A DNA stretch of 34,222 nt, from NCBI GenBank assembly GCA_964622455.1, contig CAZUQP010000028.1, positions 1 to 34,222 of the forward strand, given 5' to 3'. The translations under genes were made by a program, and so were the position numbers. Below the pieces are notes generated by a model. That model searched no databases. It saw nothing but the letters and a program-made list of their open reading frames with translations, and had not been told where the DNA came from. The number at the start of each line of letters is the position of its first letter. Within the stretch, counting starts at the first letter, position 1. Positions 1-7,020 of the stretch are shown piece after piece. The DNA comes from CAZUQP01 sp964622455. GTDB taxonomy: Bacteria > Pseudomonadota > Gammaproteobacteria > DSM-16500.

Positions 1-100
1 CTTCAGATGATGTGGGTTTCAAGTCGTTGGCCTGAAAACACGAAAACTTGCTACAATAAATTCGACAGTCAATGTCAGATTGAGTTTAGATTTTTACAAT

Positions 101-427
101 TCATTCTTCAGTCGTCGTTAATTCTTGTTTAAGCTTAAGGCGCTCTTTTCGCTCAGTAAAATTAGGCAATGCAACATTTAATTCAAGAATAGAACAACCT
201 TCTTGCCGATCTAATTCGATTTTGACATCTTCTTTATTGATCGGCACATATTTAACGATGACATCGATCAAATCCCGCTGTAATGCCGCCAAATAATCCG
301 GTTTATCGCCGCGCTGTACACGTTCATGCGCAATGATAATTTGCAGACGTTCTTTAGCCACTTTGGCAGTTTTTTTAGGACGTCTTAAATAACGCAATAT
401 TTTTCCAATAGAATTTTGAATGTTCAT
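101..427 (-). CDS. minE: Cell division topological specificity factor MinE
   Basis: MinE drives pole-to-pole oscillation of MinD by stimulating its ATPase at the membrane, restricting the MinCD division inhibitor to the poles. The 108-residue product begins with a short basic amphipathic segment (about residues 1-16, membrane binding), then the MinD-contact region with the family signature AKERLQIIIAHER (residues 24-36), then the dimerising domain ending in ILELNVALP (80-88). It is longer than the E. coli protein (88 residues), with a charged C-terminal tail. The ATG overlaps the minD stop by 4 nt (ATGA), so translation is coupled. It is the last gene of the ribB-yajQ-minCDE run. Confidence 0.95.
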   Translation of the reverse strand: MNIQNSIGKILRYLRRPKKTAKVAKERLQIIIAHERVQRGDKPDYLAALQRDLIDVIVKYVPINKEDVKIELDRQEGCSILELNVALPNFTERKERLKLKQELTTTEE

Positions 428-1245
428 ACAGCCACCTTCTCCTTGCTAAATAGACGTTTTAGCCAGTGGGTTTTTTCTTCCGTAAAGCGATGCGGCAATT
501 CTTCCCCTAAAAATCTTGCAATCGCATCTGAATAAGCTTGGCCAGCGTCACTGTCTTCATCCAAAATAACAGGCTCGCCTGCATTAGACGCACGTAATAC
601 CGCCGGTGATTCTGGGATCACCCCCAAAAGAGGAATGGATAGAATTTCATTCACATCGGAAATACTTAACATATCGCCATTCGCAACGCGTTTTGGTGAA
701 TATCGCGTTAATAATAAGTGTTCACTAATAGGATCTTGGCTGTCTTCTGCCCGTCTTGTTTTGCTGGAAAGTAAACCAAGCATGCGATCTGAATCACGCA
801 CAGAAGAAACTTCAGGATTTGTCACAACAATCGCATGATCCGCAAAATACATAGCCAATTGGGCACCGCGTTCAATGCCTGCTGGCGAATCACAAATAAT
901 GTAATCAAATGTTTTGCAGAGTTCATCTAAAACAGTCGAAACACCTTCGAAGGTCAACGCATCTTTATCACGCGTTTGCGATGCCGGCAAAATATATAAT
1001 TCTTTGACATGTTTATCGCGGATTAATGCTTGATTCAAATTAGCTTCTCCGCGAATGACATTCACAAAGTCATAAACCACTCGACGTTCGCATCCCATAA
1101 TCAAATCAAGATTACGCAACCCAATATCAAAATCGATTACGACCGTTTTAAAACCGCGCTTAGCAAGGCCGACTGCAAATGATGCGCTAGTCGTTGTTTT
1201 ACCTACGCCACCTTTCCCTGATGTCACTACGATTATTTTTGCCAC
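424..1245 (-). CDS. minD: Septum site-determining ATPase MinD
   Basis: MinD is a ParA/MinD-family ATPase that binds the inner membrane as an ATP dimer, recruits MinC and is released by MinE. Visible features are the deviant Walker A KGGVGKTT (residues 11-18), a switch region VIDFDIGLRNLD (36-47), Walker B-type IICDSPAG (116-123), and a C-terminal amphipathic membrane-targeting helix around HWLKRLFSKEK. The 273-residue length is normal. Translation starts at GTG (1243-1245), with an AGAGGG Shine-Dalgarno about 8 nt upstream. It lies 19 nt after minC and overlaps minE. Confidence 0.97.
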   Translation of the reverse strand: MAKIIVVTSGKGGVGKTTTSASFAVGLAKRGFKTVVIDFDIGLRNLDLIMGCERRVVYDFVNVIRGEANLNQALIRDKHVKELYILPASQTRDKDALTFEGVSTVLDELCKTFDYIICDSPAGIERGAQLAMYFADHAIVVTNPEVSSVRDSDRMLGLLSSKTRRAEDSQDPISEHLLLTRYSPKRVANGDMLSISDVNEILSIPLLGVIPESPAVLRASNAGEPVILDEDSDAGQAYSDAIARFLGEELPHRFTEEKTHWLKRLFSKEKVAV

Positions 1246-1264
1246 GTTCGTATCCCTCTTTCAG

Positions 1265-1972
1265 TTAGGAAATTGTTTCAATTCGAACCTGTTCCTGTTC
1301 CAGATAAATTTGAATCATACCATGACTTTCCGGCAATGCTTGCATATCTTCTTTCGTCAAATAATAACCTGCAATCGAGATTAATTCAGCTGAAAGACTT
1401 CTGCAAAAAATGCGCGCGTCTTTATTCCCTTGCACGCCAGCCAATGCCCGGCCGCGCAAAGGCCCGTAAACATGAATATGACCATCCGCCAAAAGTTCAG
1501 CACCCGCACTGACCGATGCTGCCACAATTAAATCAGTCTCTTTTGCATAAACTTGCATCCCGGAGCGAATAGGATTTGTCACTAATTTAGCCTGTTGGCT
1601 AACCTTTATTTCTTTAATACTCACAGGCTCGCCTTGAGTTAATTTACCCACGGTAAGCATCGGCAACCCTTCTGTAATCGCCGCTGTCATTTGTTCAGTA
1701 TTACCATTTCGAACGCCGATCGGAACCAAATGGTTCGTTAAGAGGATTTCTTTTAATTTAGAAAAATTAAGCGAGCCCGCCGTATTTATTTTTTCTAAAT
1801 CAATGATAACAGGTGCTCCTAAAAAAAAAGTGGGTGCGCGAGCGGTTGCCTCACTCAACTGGATTTTTAAGGCATCTAAATCATAGTGAATCATCTGTAA
1901 AATAGAACAAGGCGCAAAAGTCGTTTTAAATTGAAAACAAGCTTGACGATCGGGTGTCACAGTTGCACTCAT
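1265..1972 (-). CDS. minC: Septum site-determining protein MinC
   Basis: MinC is the FtsZ-polymerisation inhibitor of the Min system, brought to the membrane by MinD. The protein has the two-domain plan of the family. An N-terminal domain of about 105 residues interacts with FtsZ. A glycine-rich beta-helix domain (about 134-195) contains GMQVYA and DGHIHVYGPLRGRALAG, the part that dimerises and binds MinD. The 235-residue length is typical. It lies 6 nt after yajQ and 19 nt before minD, consistent with one transcript. Confidence 0.95.
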   Translation of the reverse strand: MSATVTPDRQACFQFKTTFAPCSILQMIHYDLDALKIQLSEATARAPTFFLGAPVIIDLEKINTAGSLNFSKLKEILLTNHLVPIGVRNGNTEQMTAAITEGLPMLTVGKLTQGEPVSIKEIKVSQQAKLVTNPIRSGMQVYAKETDLIVAASVSAGAELLADGHIHVYGPLRGRALAGVQGNKDARIFCRSLSAELISIAGYYLTKEDMQALPESHGMIQIYLEQEQVRIETIS

Positions 1973-1978
1973 AGTCGT

Positions 1979-2461
1979 TTAATCCCTAAAATTTTCAAAC
2001 TGTACCGGCAACTCTAATTGAGCTTTACGTAAAAAAGCAATCACCGTTTGCAAATCATCCTTTTTTTTGCCGGTGACACGCACTTGATCGCCTTGAATCG
2101 CAGCCTGTACTTTTAAATTGGACTCTTTAATTAATTTCACGATTTTTTTTGCTTTTTCTGTATCAATGCCTTGGCGTATTTCAACACATTGCCGCGCTTC
2201 ATTCAATTTGACCTCAGGTTCTTTGTACTCTAGCGAACGCACATCGACTTGCCGTTTGGCCAGTTTACCGCGCAAAATATCATCCACTTGTTTTAATTGA
2301 AAATCAGTGGGTGCAATTAAAGTAATCGAATTTTTGACTAATTCTAACCGAGTATTTGTGCCTTTAAAATCAAATCGCGTACCAATTTCACGATTAGCTT
2401 GATCCACCGCATTCATCACCTCATGATGATCAGTCTTAGAAACAATATCAAATGACGGCAT
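1979..2461 (-). CDS. yajQ: YajQ family nucleotide-binding protein
   Basis: This is a 160-residue member of the YajQ/UPF0234 family. It starts with the diagnostic MPSFDIVSK and keeps FDFKGT (residues 31-36) and a C-terminal run ending PVQFENFRD. Family members bind nucleotides; some in other bacteria have been reported to bind cyclic-di-GMP, but the physiological role here is not evident. Its start lies inside the 3' end of ribB (14-nt overlap), and minC begins 6 nt downstream. It is therefore embedded in an operon joining riboflavin synthesis to the Min system. Confidence 0.93.
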   Translation of the reverse strand: MPSFDIVSKTDHHEVMNAVDQANREIGTRFDFKGTNTRLELVKNSITLIAPTDFQLKQVDDILRGKLAKRQVDVRSLEYKEPEVKLNEARQCVEIRQGIDTEKAKKIVKLIKESNLKVQAAIQGDQVRVTGKKKDDLQTVIAFLRKAQLELPVQFENFRD

Positions 2462-3074
2462 GGGTTTTCCTCGTCTTTAAATAGGCTATTAAATCATGAA
2501 TCGCAACAATGGGAATGTGATGTGTTTTGCCAAATTGAATTAAATCAGGCGGTCGCGCCATACGGCCATCTTCTTTCATAATTTCACAAATGACAGCACA
2601 TGGTTGTAATCCTGTTAAACGCACGAGATCCACACTGCCTTCTGTATGACCGGCTCTTTCAAATACGCCTCCCTTCCGCGCCTGTATCGGAAAAATATGT
2701 CCCGGCATGCCAATGTCTTTGGGCTTTGAATTCGGATCCACTGCAACGCGTATTGTTTGCGCGCGATCATAAACTGAAACACCAGAACTAACCCCGTCAA
2801 CCGCTTCAATGGATATAGTAAACCACGCTTGATGAAGATTTTTATGGCGCTCAGGCATCAAAGGAATTTGTAAGCGCTGAACGAATTCCTCAGTCACCGT
2901 CAAACACACCAGTCCGCGTGCATATTGAATCATGAAATTAAGTGATGCAGGCGTCACCTTTTCTGCAGCCAAAACTAAATCGCCTTCTTGTTCGCGATTT
3001 TCATCATCCACCAAAATCACCATGCGCCCTTCGCGCAATTCAGTGATGGCGGTATCGATTGTTGTAAAAGTCAC
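2448..3074 (-). CDS. ribB: 3,4-dihydroxy-2-butanone 4-phosphate synthase
   Basis: This enzyme converts ribulose 5-phosphate to 3,4-dihydroxy-2-butanone 4-phosphate plus formate, supplying the four-carbon unit of riboflavin. Visible motifs are the acidic metal/substrate loop DDENREQEGDL (residues 23-33), ARGLVCLT (52-59), DRAQTIR (103-109) and AGHTEGSVDL (141-150). At 208 residues it is the stand-alone enzyme without a fused GTP cyclohydrolase II domain. The start is GTG (3072-3074), with an AGGTGAGG Shine-Dalgarno just upstream; no better ATG exists. It is first in the operon, and no FMN riboswitch is recognisable before it. Confidence 0.93.
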   Translation of the reverse strand: MTFTTIDTAITELREGRMVILVDDENREQEGDLVLAAEKVTPASLNFMIQYARGLVCLTVTEEFVQRLQIPLMPERHKNLHQAWFTISIEAVDGVSSGVSVYDRAQTIRVAVDPNSKPKDIGMPGHIFPIQARKGGVFERAGHTEGSVDLVRLTGLQPCAVICEIMKEDGRMARPPDLIQFGKTHHIPIVAIHDLIAYLKTRKTHAVI

Positions 3075-3119
3075 ACTTACCTCACCTAAACCTTAATAGA
3101 TCAGAGCGTTGCAGGATGT

Positions 3120-3148
3120 ATCTTAATGACTAATCAGATACTTCTCAA
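3120..3148 (-). promoter_or_regulatory. Probable sigma70 promoter of the ribB-yajQ-minCDE operon
   Basis: Reading the minus strand, TTGAGA (3148-3143) and TAAGAT (3125-3120) are separated by exactly 17 nt. Transcription would start near 3113, giving a leader of about 40 nt before the ribB GTG. It points away from the plus-strand promoter at 3187-3214, so the intergenic region serves two divergent transcripts. This is a motif match only. Confidence 0.6.
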
Positions 3149-3186
3149 TCACTTGCATCGCTGTCCATTATTGAACGATAGAGTAG

Positions 3187-3214
3187 TGCTTTTTTTATTC
3201 AATTTAGATATAAT
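3187..3214 (+). promoter_or_regulatory. Probable promoter of the orphan plus-strand gene
   Basis: A perfect -10 box TATAAT lies at 3209-3214, in a very AT-rich stretch. No good -35 is present at the standard distance (the region around 3187-3192 reads TGCTTT), so recognition would depend mostly on the -10 box. Transcription would begin near 3221, about 30 nt before the ATG at 3252. Confidence 0.45.
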
Positions 3215-3251
3215 TAACAAAAAACATAAACAATTATGAGGAGTTATTGAC

Positions 3252-3905
3252 ATGGCATTTAGAAAGTTATTTGATTTTTTTAAACCTGGTAATTCTAACG
3301 ATGAAAAGCCAGAAGTAGAACACTTACTTAGCCAAGCAGAACAGAAAGATTACGAACAACCTCTTGCTGCGCTGCCTTTTGACCCAACAGAAGCTCAAAA
3401 ATCTCGTTTAACTCACTCACTAAAATATTACATAGATATATTAAAAAATGATCTAGATCACCTTAAACAATCCTTTGATGCGCTTGAAAAAAGAATTCCC
3501 GGAACACTCAATTATTGGGTAACAAGACGAACAAACCAAGGAGCAGCTAGTTTTGCGCAGCATTGGAAGATTATTTCTGATACGTTAAATTTTGGAGATA
3601 ATAAAAAATTTAGAGAAAATCTACGTTTGAGAAATGACGATACTAAATTTTCTGTCAATTATGAAAATTTATTATATACCCTTAATCAAAGTGAAGAAAT
3701 AATTAAAGAATTTGACGAGAATGCCTCTATCTTTGATGAGACAGAGAAATCATCGTTGAGACCGTCTTATAGAATGTTAAAACAAACTATTTCGGAAACA
3801 AAAGCTTCAGATCATTTCGTGATTGCGGGTCGCCATTTTAGCGATTTGGCAAAGACGATTGATCCACCATCACAAAAAGCATCAATCTCTAACAAACCTA
3901 AGTAA
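3252..3905 (+). CDS. Hypothetical protein, cysteine-free, lineage-specific candidate
   Basis: I do not recognise this 217-residue protein. It is the only plus-strand gene in the window. A GAGGAG Shine-Dalgarno (3238-3243) sits 8 nt before the ATG, which supports expression. The product is hydrophilic and mostly helical-looking, has no cysteine, no signal peptide and no membrane span. It begins with a short amphipathic segment (MAFRKLFDFFK), has a heptad-like region about residues 51-82, an acidic stretch about 147-167 and a Ser/Lys-rich C-terminal tail. Its coding sequence is visibly more AT-rich than the flanking genes. It lies between the divergent ribB operon and the convergent rplQ. In intracellular Legionellales such orphans can be secreted effectors, but nothing in the sequence proves that here. 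Confidence 0.75.
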   Translation: MAFRKLFDFFKPGNSNDEKPEVEHLLSQAEQKDYEQPLAALPFDPTEAQKSRLTHSLKYYIDILKNDLDHLKQSFDALEKRIPGTLNYWVTRRTNQGAASFAQHWKIISDTLNFGDNKKFRENLRLRNDDTKFSVNYENLLYTLNQSEEIIKEFDENASIFDETEKSSLRPSYRMLKQTISETKASDHFVIAGRHFSDLAKTIDPPSQKASISNKPK

Positions 3906-3958
3906 TATTGCACCGCGATCCTCAGCACGAACGGGATTTTTTCGTCGTGTGTATAAGA

Positions 3959-4330
3959 TTAAGCTGCGCTTTTTTCTCGGCCTACCAGCTCAACAATCGC
4001 CATTGGCGCACAATCACCATTTCGGTAACCGCATTTTAATACGCGAAGGTATCCGCCCGGACGCGTAGTAAAGTGAGGGGCAATTTCATTAAATAATTTT
4101 GTAACCATTTCACGATCACGCAAACGTGAAAACGCAAGACGACGATTATGCACAGAATCCACTTTTGCTAACGTAATCATCGGTTCCATATAACTGCGAA
4201 GCTCTTTCGCTTTTGCAACCGTTGTTGTAATCAACTCATGTTTCAATAACGAAACCATCATGTTTTTAAACATTGCCTTACGATGACTGCTCGTACGGCC
4301 AAAATATCTTCCACTTTTTCGATGTCGCAT
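3959..4330 (-). CDS. rplQ: 50S ribosomal protein L17
   Basis: L17 is a large-subunit protein near the peptide exit side. The 123-residue sequence starts with the characteristic MRHRKSGR.FGR block and keeps the RSYMEPMITLAK and NRRLAFSRLRD segments of the family. It follows rpoA by 15 nt as the last gene of the alpha block. No convincing intrinsic terminator is visible on the minus strand before the convergent orphan gene, whose stop lies 53 nt away. Confidence 0.97.
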   Translation of the reverse strand: MRHRKSGRYFGRTSSHRKAMFKNMMVSLLKHELITTTVAKAKELRSYMEPMITLAKVDSVHNRRLAFSRLRDREMVTKLFNEIAPHFTTRPGGYLRVLKCGYRNGDCAPMAIVELVGREKSAA

Positions 4331-4345
4331 GTTATACCTCGAGCT

Positions 4346-5332
4346 TTATTCTTTTGCCGTTTTAGGCGGCCAATTATCTAAATGCATGCCCAGCGATAAA
4401 CCGTGGGACGAAAGAACATTTTTAATTTCAGTTAATGATTTTTTACCTAAATTAGGCGTTTTTAATAAATCTGTCTCAGTACGTTGTATTAAATCGCCAA
4501 TAAAATAAATACTTTCTGCTTTCAAACAATTGGCAGACCGCACCGTTAATTCAAGATCATCTACGGGACGCGTATAGATAGGATTCACTGATTGTTGATC
4601 ACCCAACTCTTTGGTAACGGGTGATGACTTCAAATCCACGAAAGGCGATAACTGCTGCTGCAAAATAGTCGCAGACCGGCGAATCGCTTCTTCTGGATCT
4701 AACGTGCCATTGGTTTCAAGATCAATCACCAATTTATCTAAATCTGTCCGCTGTTCAACACGAGCGCTTTCAACGGTATAAGCAACGCGGCGCACAGGGC
4801 TGAAGCTTGCATCCAAATGAAGAACACCAATGCTCGCCTTGCCTTCTTCTTTCAATTTGCTTCGGATTGAAGCGGTTTGATAACCACGGCCCAAAACAAC
4901 CCTTAATGTCATGTTAATAGCGCCACCTTCGTTCAAATGGGCTATCACCTGATCAGGATTGACAATTTCAACATCATGCTCTTGCTCAATGTCACCTGCT
5001 AAGACAGGGCCTGCACCACTTTTCTTGAGCGTTAACGTCACTTCTTCCCGGCCATGTAATTTAATGGCAACATTTTTTAGATTAAGAAGAATTTCGACAA
5101 CATCTTCTTGTACCCCAGGAATAGTGCCATACTCATGAAGCACACCATCAATTTTTGTTTCGATAATGGCAGCACCCGGCATTGAAGAAAGTAAAATCCT
5201 TCGCAATGTCGTTCCTAATGTATGACCAAAACCTCTTTCAAGCGGTTCCAAAGTAACCTTTGCGTGAAAAGGACTGACTGTTTCTACCGCAATAGCTCGC
5301 GGACTTAAAAATTCGTACGGATTATTTTGCAT
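4346..5332 (-). CDS. rpoA: DNA-directed RNA polymerase alpha subunit
   Basis: The alpha subunit nucleates core polymerase assembly and contacts promoter UP elements and activators. The 328-residue protein shows the N-terminal assembly domain with GFGHTLGTTLRRILLSSMPG (residues 34-53), a linker, and a C-terminal domain. The C-terminal domain contains LTVRSANCLKAE, which includes the DNA-binding Arg/Asn residues equivalent to E. coli R265 and N268, followed by the helix-hairpin-helix-like LLKTPNLGKKSLTEI. The length matches the family (E. coli 329). It sits between rpsD and rplQ as in the classical alpha operon. Confidence 0.98.
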   Translation of the reverse strand: MQNNPYEFLSPRAIAVETVSPFHAKVTLEPLERGFGHTLGTTLRRILLSSMPGAAIIETKIDGVLHEYGTIPGVQEDVVEILLNLKNVAIKLHGREEVTLTLKKSGAGPVLAGDIEQEHDVEIVNPDQVIAHLNEGGAINMTLRVVLGRGYQTASIRSKLKEEGKASIGVLHLDASFSPVRRVAYTVESARVEQRTDLDKLVIDLETNGTLDPEEAIRRSATILQQQLSPFVDLKSSPVTKELGDQQSVNPIYTRPVDDLELTVRSANCLKAESIYFIGDLIQRTETDLLKTPNLGKKSLTEIKNVLSSHGLSLGMHLDNWPPKTAKE

Positions 5333-5359
5333 TAAATAACCTCATTAAACTCCAAACGA

Positions 5360-5980
5360 TTACTTGGAATAAAGCTCTACAATTAATTTTTCATAAATAT
5401 CTGTCGGTAAATCTGAACGTTCAGGAAAACTTTTGAAAGTACCTGAAAGTGCATTCGCATCGATCTCAATCCAACTGCAAGCAGGTCTTGCTTGCGCTAA
5501 AGCAACCGCACCTTGAATCCTTAATTGCTGTTTAGCACGTTCTCTGATTGAGACAACATCGCCCGGCGATACTGTATACGATGGAATATTGACATTTTTA
5601 CCATTCACTAAAACAGCACAGTGATTCACTAATTGTCTTGCTTCTGCTCTTGTTGAACCAAACCCCATTCTATAAACCACATTATCTAATCGGCTTTCTA
5701 AAAGTCTTAACAAGTTTTCACCTGTTGAACCTTTTAAGCGCGCCGCCTTTTTAAAGTAGTTACTAAATTGGCGTTCCAAAATACCATAAATACGACGAAC
5801 TTTTTGTTTTTCGCGTAATTGACCGCCATATTCTGTCGCACGGCCTTTTCGACCGCCATGCATACCTGGCGCTGCATCTAACTTGCACTTGGTATCAAGC
5901 GCACGAACACCGCTGATCAACGAAAGGTCCGCTCCCTCTCGTCTTGCTAATTTACATCTTGGTCCAGTATATCTAGCCAT
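5360..5980 (-). CDS. rpsD: 30S ribosomal protein S4
   Basis: S4 is a primary 16S rRNA-binding assembly protein and, in E. coli, the translational repressor of the alpha operon. The 206 residues carry MARYTGPRCKLARREGADL at the start and a canonical S4 RNA-binding domain (about residues 94-155: ESRLDNVVYRMGF, EARQLVNHCAVLVNG). The zinc-type N-terminal Cys cluster is absent, as in E. coli. It is placed between rpsK (15 nt upstream) and rpoA (27 nt downstream). Confidence 0.98.
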   Translation of the reverse strand: MARYTGPRCKLARREGADLSLISGVRALDTKCKLDAAPGMHGGRKGRATEYGGQLREKQKVRRIYGILERQFSNYFKKAARLKGSTGENLLRLLESRLDNVVYRMGFGSTRAEARQLVNHCAVLVNGKNVNIPSYTVSPGDVVSIRERAKQQLRIQGAVALAQARPACSWIEIDANALSGTFKSFPERSDLPTDIYEKLIVELYSK

Positions 5981-5995
5981 CCATTTCCTCCCCGA

Positions 5996-6406
5996 TTAAA
6001 CACGACGCTTCTTAGGATCACGGCAACCATTAAAGGGTATGCCTGTCGCATCTGTAATTGATAAGATCTTTAAGCCAGCGGCATGCAAAGCTCGAATAGC
6101 AGATTCTCTGCCAGGCCCAGGGCCTTTGACATGCACATGGACGTTTTTCATACCGAAATTTTCTACTACAATCTGCGCAACTTTCGCAGCAGCTTCACCT
6201 GCCGCATAAGGCGTTGATTTCCGAGAACCCCGGTATCCACAACTTGCCGCACTTGACCATGCAACCGTATTACCCTGAACATCTGTGATAGTGACAATGG
6301 TATTATTAAAAGAAGCACGTATATACGCTATCCCGTCAACAACCAGCTTTTTAGCTTTCTTGCGCGCTTTTGTGGCACTTGCTCCTTCCGCTCTAGTATC
6401 TGTCAT
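5996..6406 (-). CDS. rpsK: 30S ribosomal protein S11
   Basis: S11 lies on the 30S platform near the mRNA exit. The 136-residue protein has a basic N-terminal extension of about 25 residues, then the family core with ASFNNTIVTITD, the PYAAGEAA motif, HVKGPGPGRESAIRAL and the C-terminal NGCRDPKKRRV. It is somewhat longer than E. coli S11 (129) because of the N-terminus. It lies 47 nt downstream of rpsM and 15 nt upstream of rpsD. Confidence 0.97.
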   Translation of the reverse strand: MTDTRAEGASATKARKKAKKLVVDGIAYIRASFNNTIVTITDVQGNTVAWSSAASCGYRGSRKSTPYAAGEAAAKVAQIVVENFGMKNVHVHVKGPGPGRESAIRALHAAGLKILSITDATGIPFNGCRDPKKRRV

Positions 6407-6453
6407 TGCTATTTGTTTTCCTACGTTAACTTAATAAAACACATGATTTAGAT

Positions 6454-6810
6454 TTAATTTTTACCCTTCCGCTTACCCTTGCGCGTTCTCGCATTAGTCC
6501 GTGTTCTTTGACCTCGAACAGGCAGCCCGCGGCGATGACGCAATCCGCGATAAGCGCCTAATTCTACTAATCGTTTAATATTCATAGAAACTTCACGGCG
6601 CAAATCACCTTCAACGCGGTACTTAGCGACTTCGCCACGTAAACTTTCTAATTCGGCCTCTGAAAGATCTTTTACTTTAGTTTCAGGCTTAACTTTTGCG
6701 ACTGAACATATCATTTTCGCCCTATTACGCCCAATGCCAAAAATAGCGGTAAGACCGATAACAATATGTTTTTGTACGGGTATGTTAACACCTGCAATAC
6801 GGGCTGCCAT
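6454..6810 (-). CDS. rpsM: 30S ribosomal protein S13
   Basis: S13 is a 30S head protein that forms bridges to the 50S subunit and contacts P-site tRNA through its basic tail. The 118 residues begin MAARIAGVNIP and include the helix-two-turn-helix segment. They end with RRGLPVRGQRTRTNARTRKG plus a Lys/Gly/Arg-rich tail. It is the first gene of the alpha block, and the 81-nt spacer before it holds a possible promoter. Confidence 0.97.
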   Translation of the reverse strand: MAARIAGVNIPVQKHIVIGLTAIFGIGRNRAKMICSVAKVKPETKVKDLSEAELESLRGEVAKYRVEGDLRREVSMNIKRLVELGAYRGLRHRRGLPVRGQRTRTNARTRKGKRKGKN

Positions 6811-6846
6811 TCAATAAACTCCTACAACATTATCTTCAAATGACTC

Positions 6847-6888
6847 ACAAAAGCGCGTCAGTTTAATCTTGAATTGATAAAAAATCAA
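6847..6888 (-). promoter_or_regulatory. Possible alpha-block promoter region with small hairpin
   Basis: In the 81-nt spacer between rpmJ and rpsM the minus strand reads TTGATT, a 17-nt gap, then TAAACT followed by a GC-rich GACGCGC. Each box matches its consensus at only four of six bases. The same stretch contains ATTGAT-TTTTT-ATCAAT, a 6-bp stem with a 5-nt loop. Separate alpha-operon initiation and S4 feedback act in this region in E. coli, but I cannot recognise an S4 pseudoknot here. Confidence 0.35.
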
Positions 6889-6891
6889 TGA

Positions 6892-7005
6892 TTAACCTTG
6901 CTTTTGCTTGTGTCTTTTTTCCTTACAAATCACTCTCACCACACGCTTACGCCGAACAATTTTGCAATTGCGGCATATTTTTTTAACCGATGCACCTACT
7001 TTCAT
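6892..7005 (-). CDS. rpmJ: 50S ribosomal protein L36
   Basis: This small gene encodes a 37-residue protein beginning MKVGASVKKICRNC and ending RHKQKQG. It retains the zinc-ribbon ligands Cys11, Cys14, Cys27 and His32, so it is the zinc-binding (C+) form of L36. L36 occupies a site in the 50S subunit near the factor-binding region. It starts 15 nt after secY, the usual secY-rpmJ arrangement at the end of the spc block. Confidence 0.96.
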   Translation of the reverse strand: MKVGASVKKICRNCKIVRRKRVVRVICKEKRHKQKQG

Positions 7006-7020
7006 GTTAACCTCAACCTA

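Noticed and set aside
1..100. Gene or promoter at the left edge downstream of minE
   Set aside because: No open frame with support and no promoter pair at good spacing; TACAAT at about 51-56 lacks a matching -35.
3092..3127. PmrA-like box (two CTTAAT copies) near the orphan gene
   Set aside because: The copies are 30 bp apart rather than the 11-bp repeat spacing of a PmrA box, and the flanking bases do not match.
3075..3251. FMN riboswitch upstream of ribB
   Set aside because: The spacer is short, holds two divergent promoters and shows none of the recognisable conserved FMN-aptamer segments; the predicted leader is only about 40 nt.
3917..3953. Bidirectional terminator between the orphan gene and rplQ
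   Set aside because: The CACGA.CG/CGTCGTG stem has a bulge and the T-run falls in the loop; neither strand has a proper T-tract after the stem.
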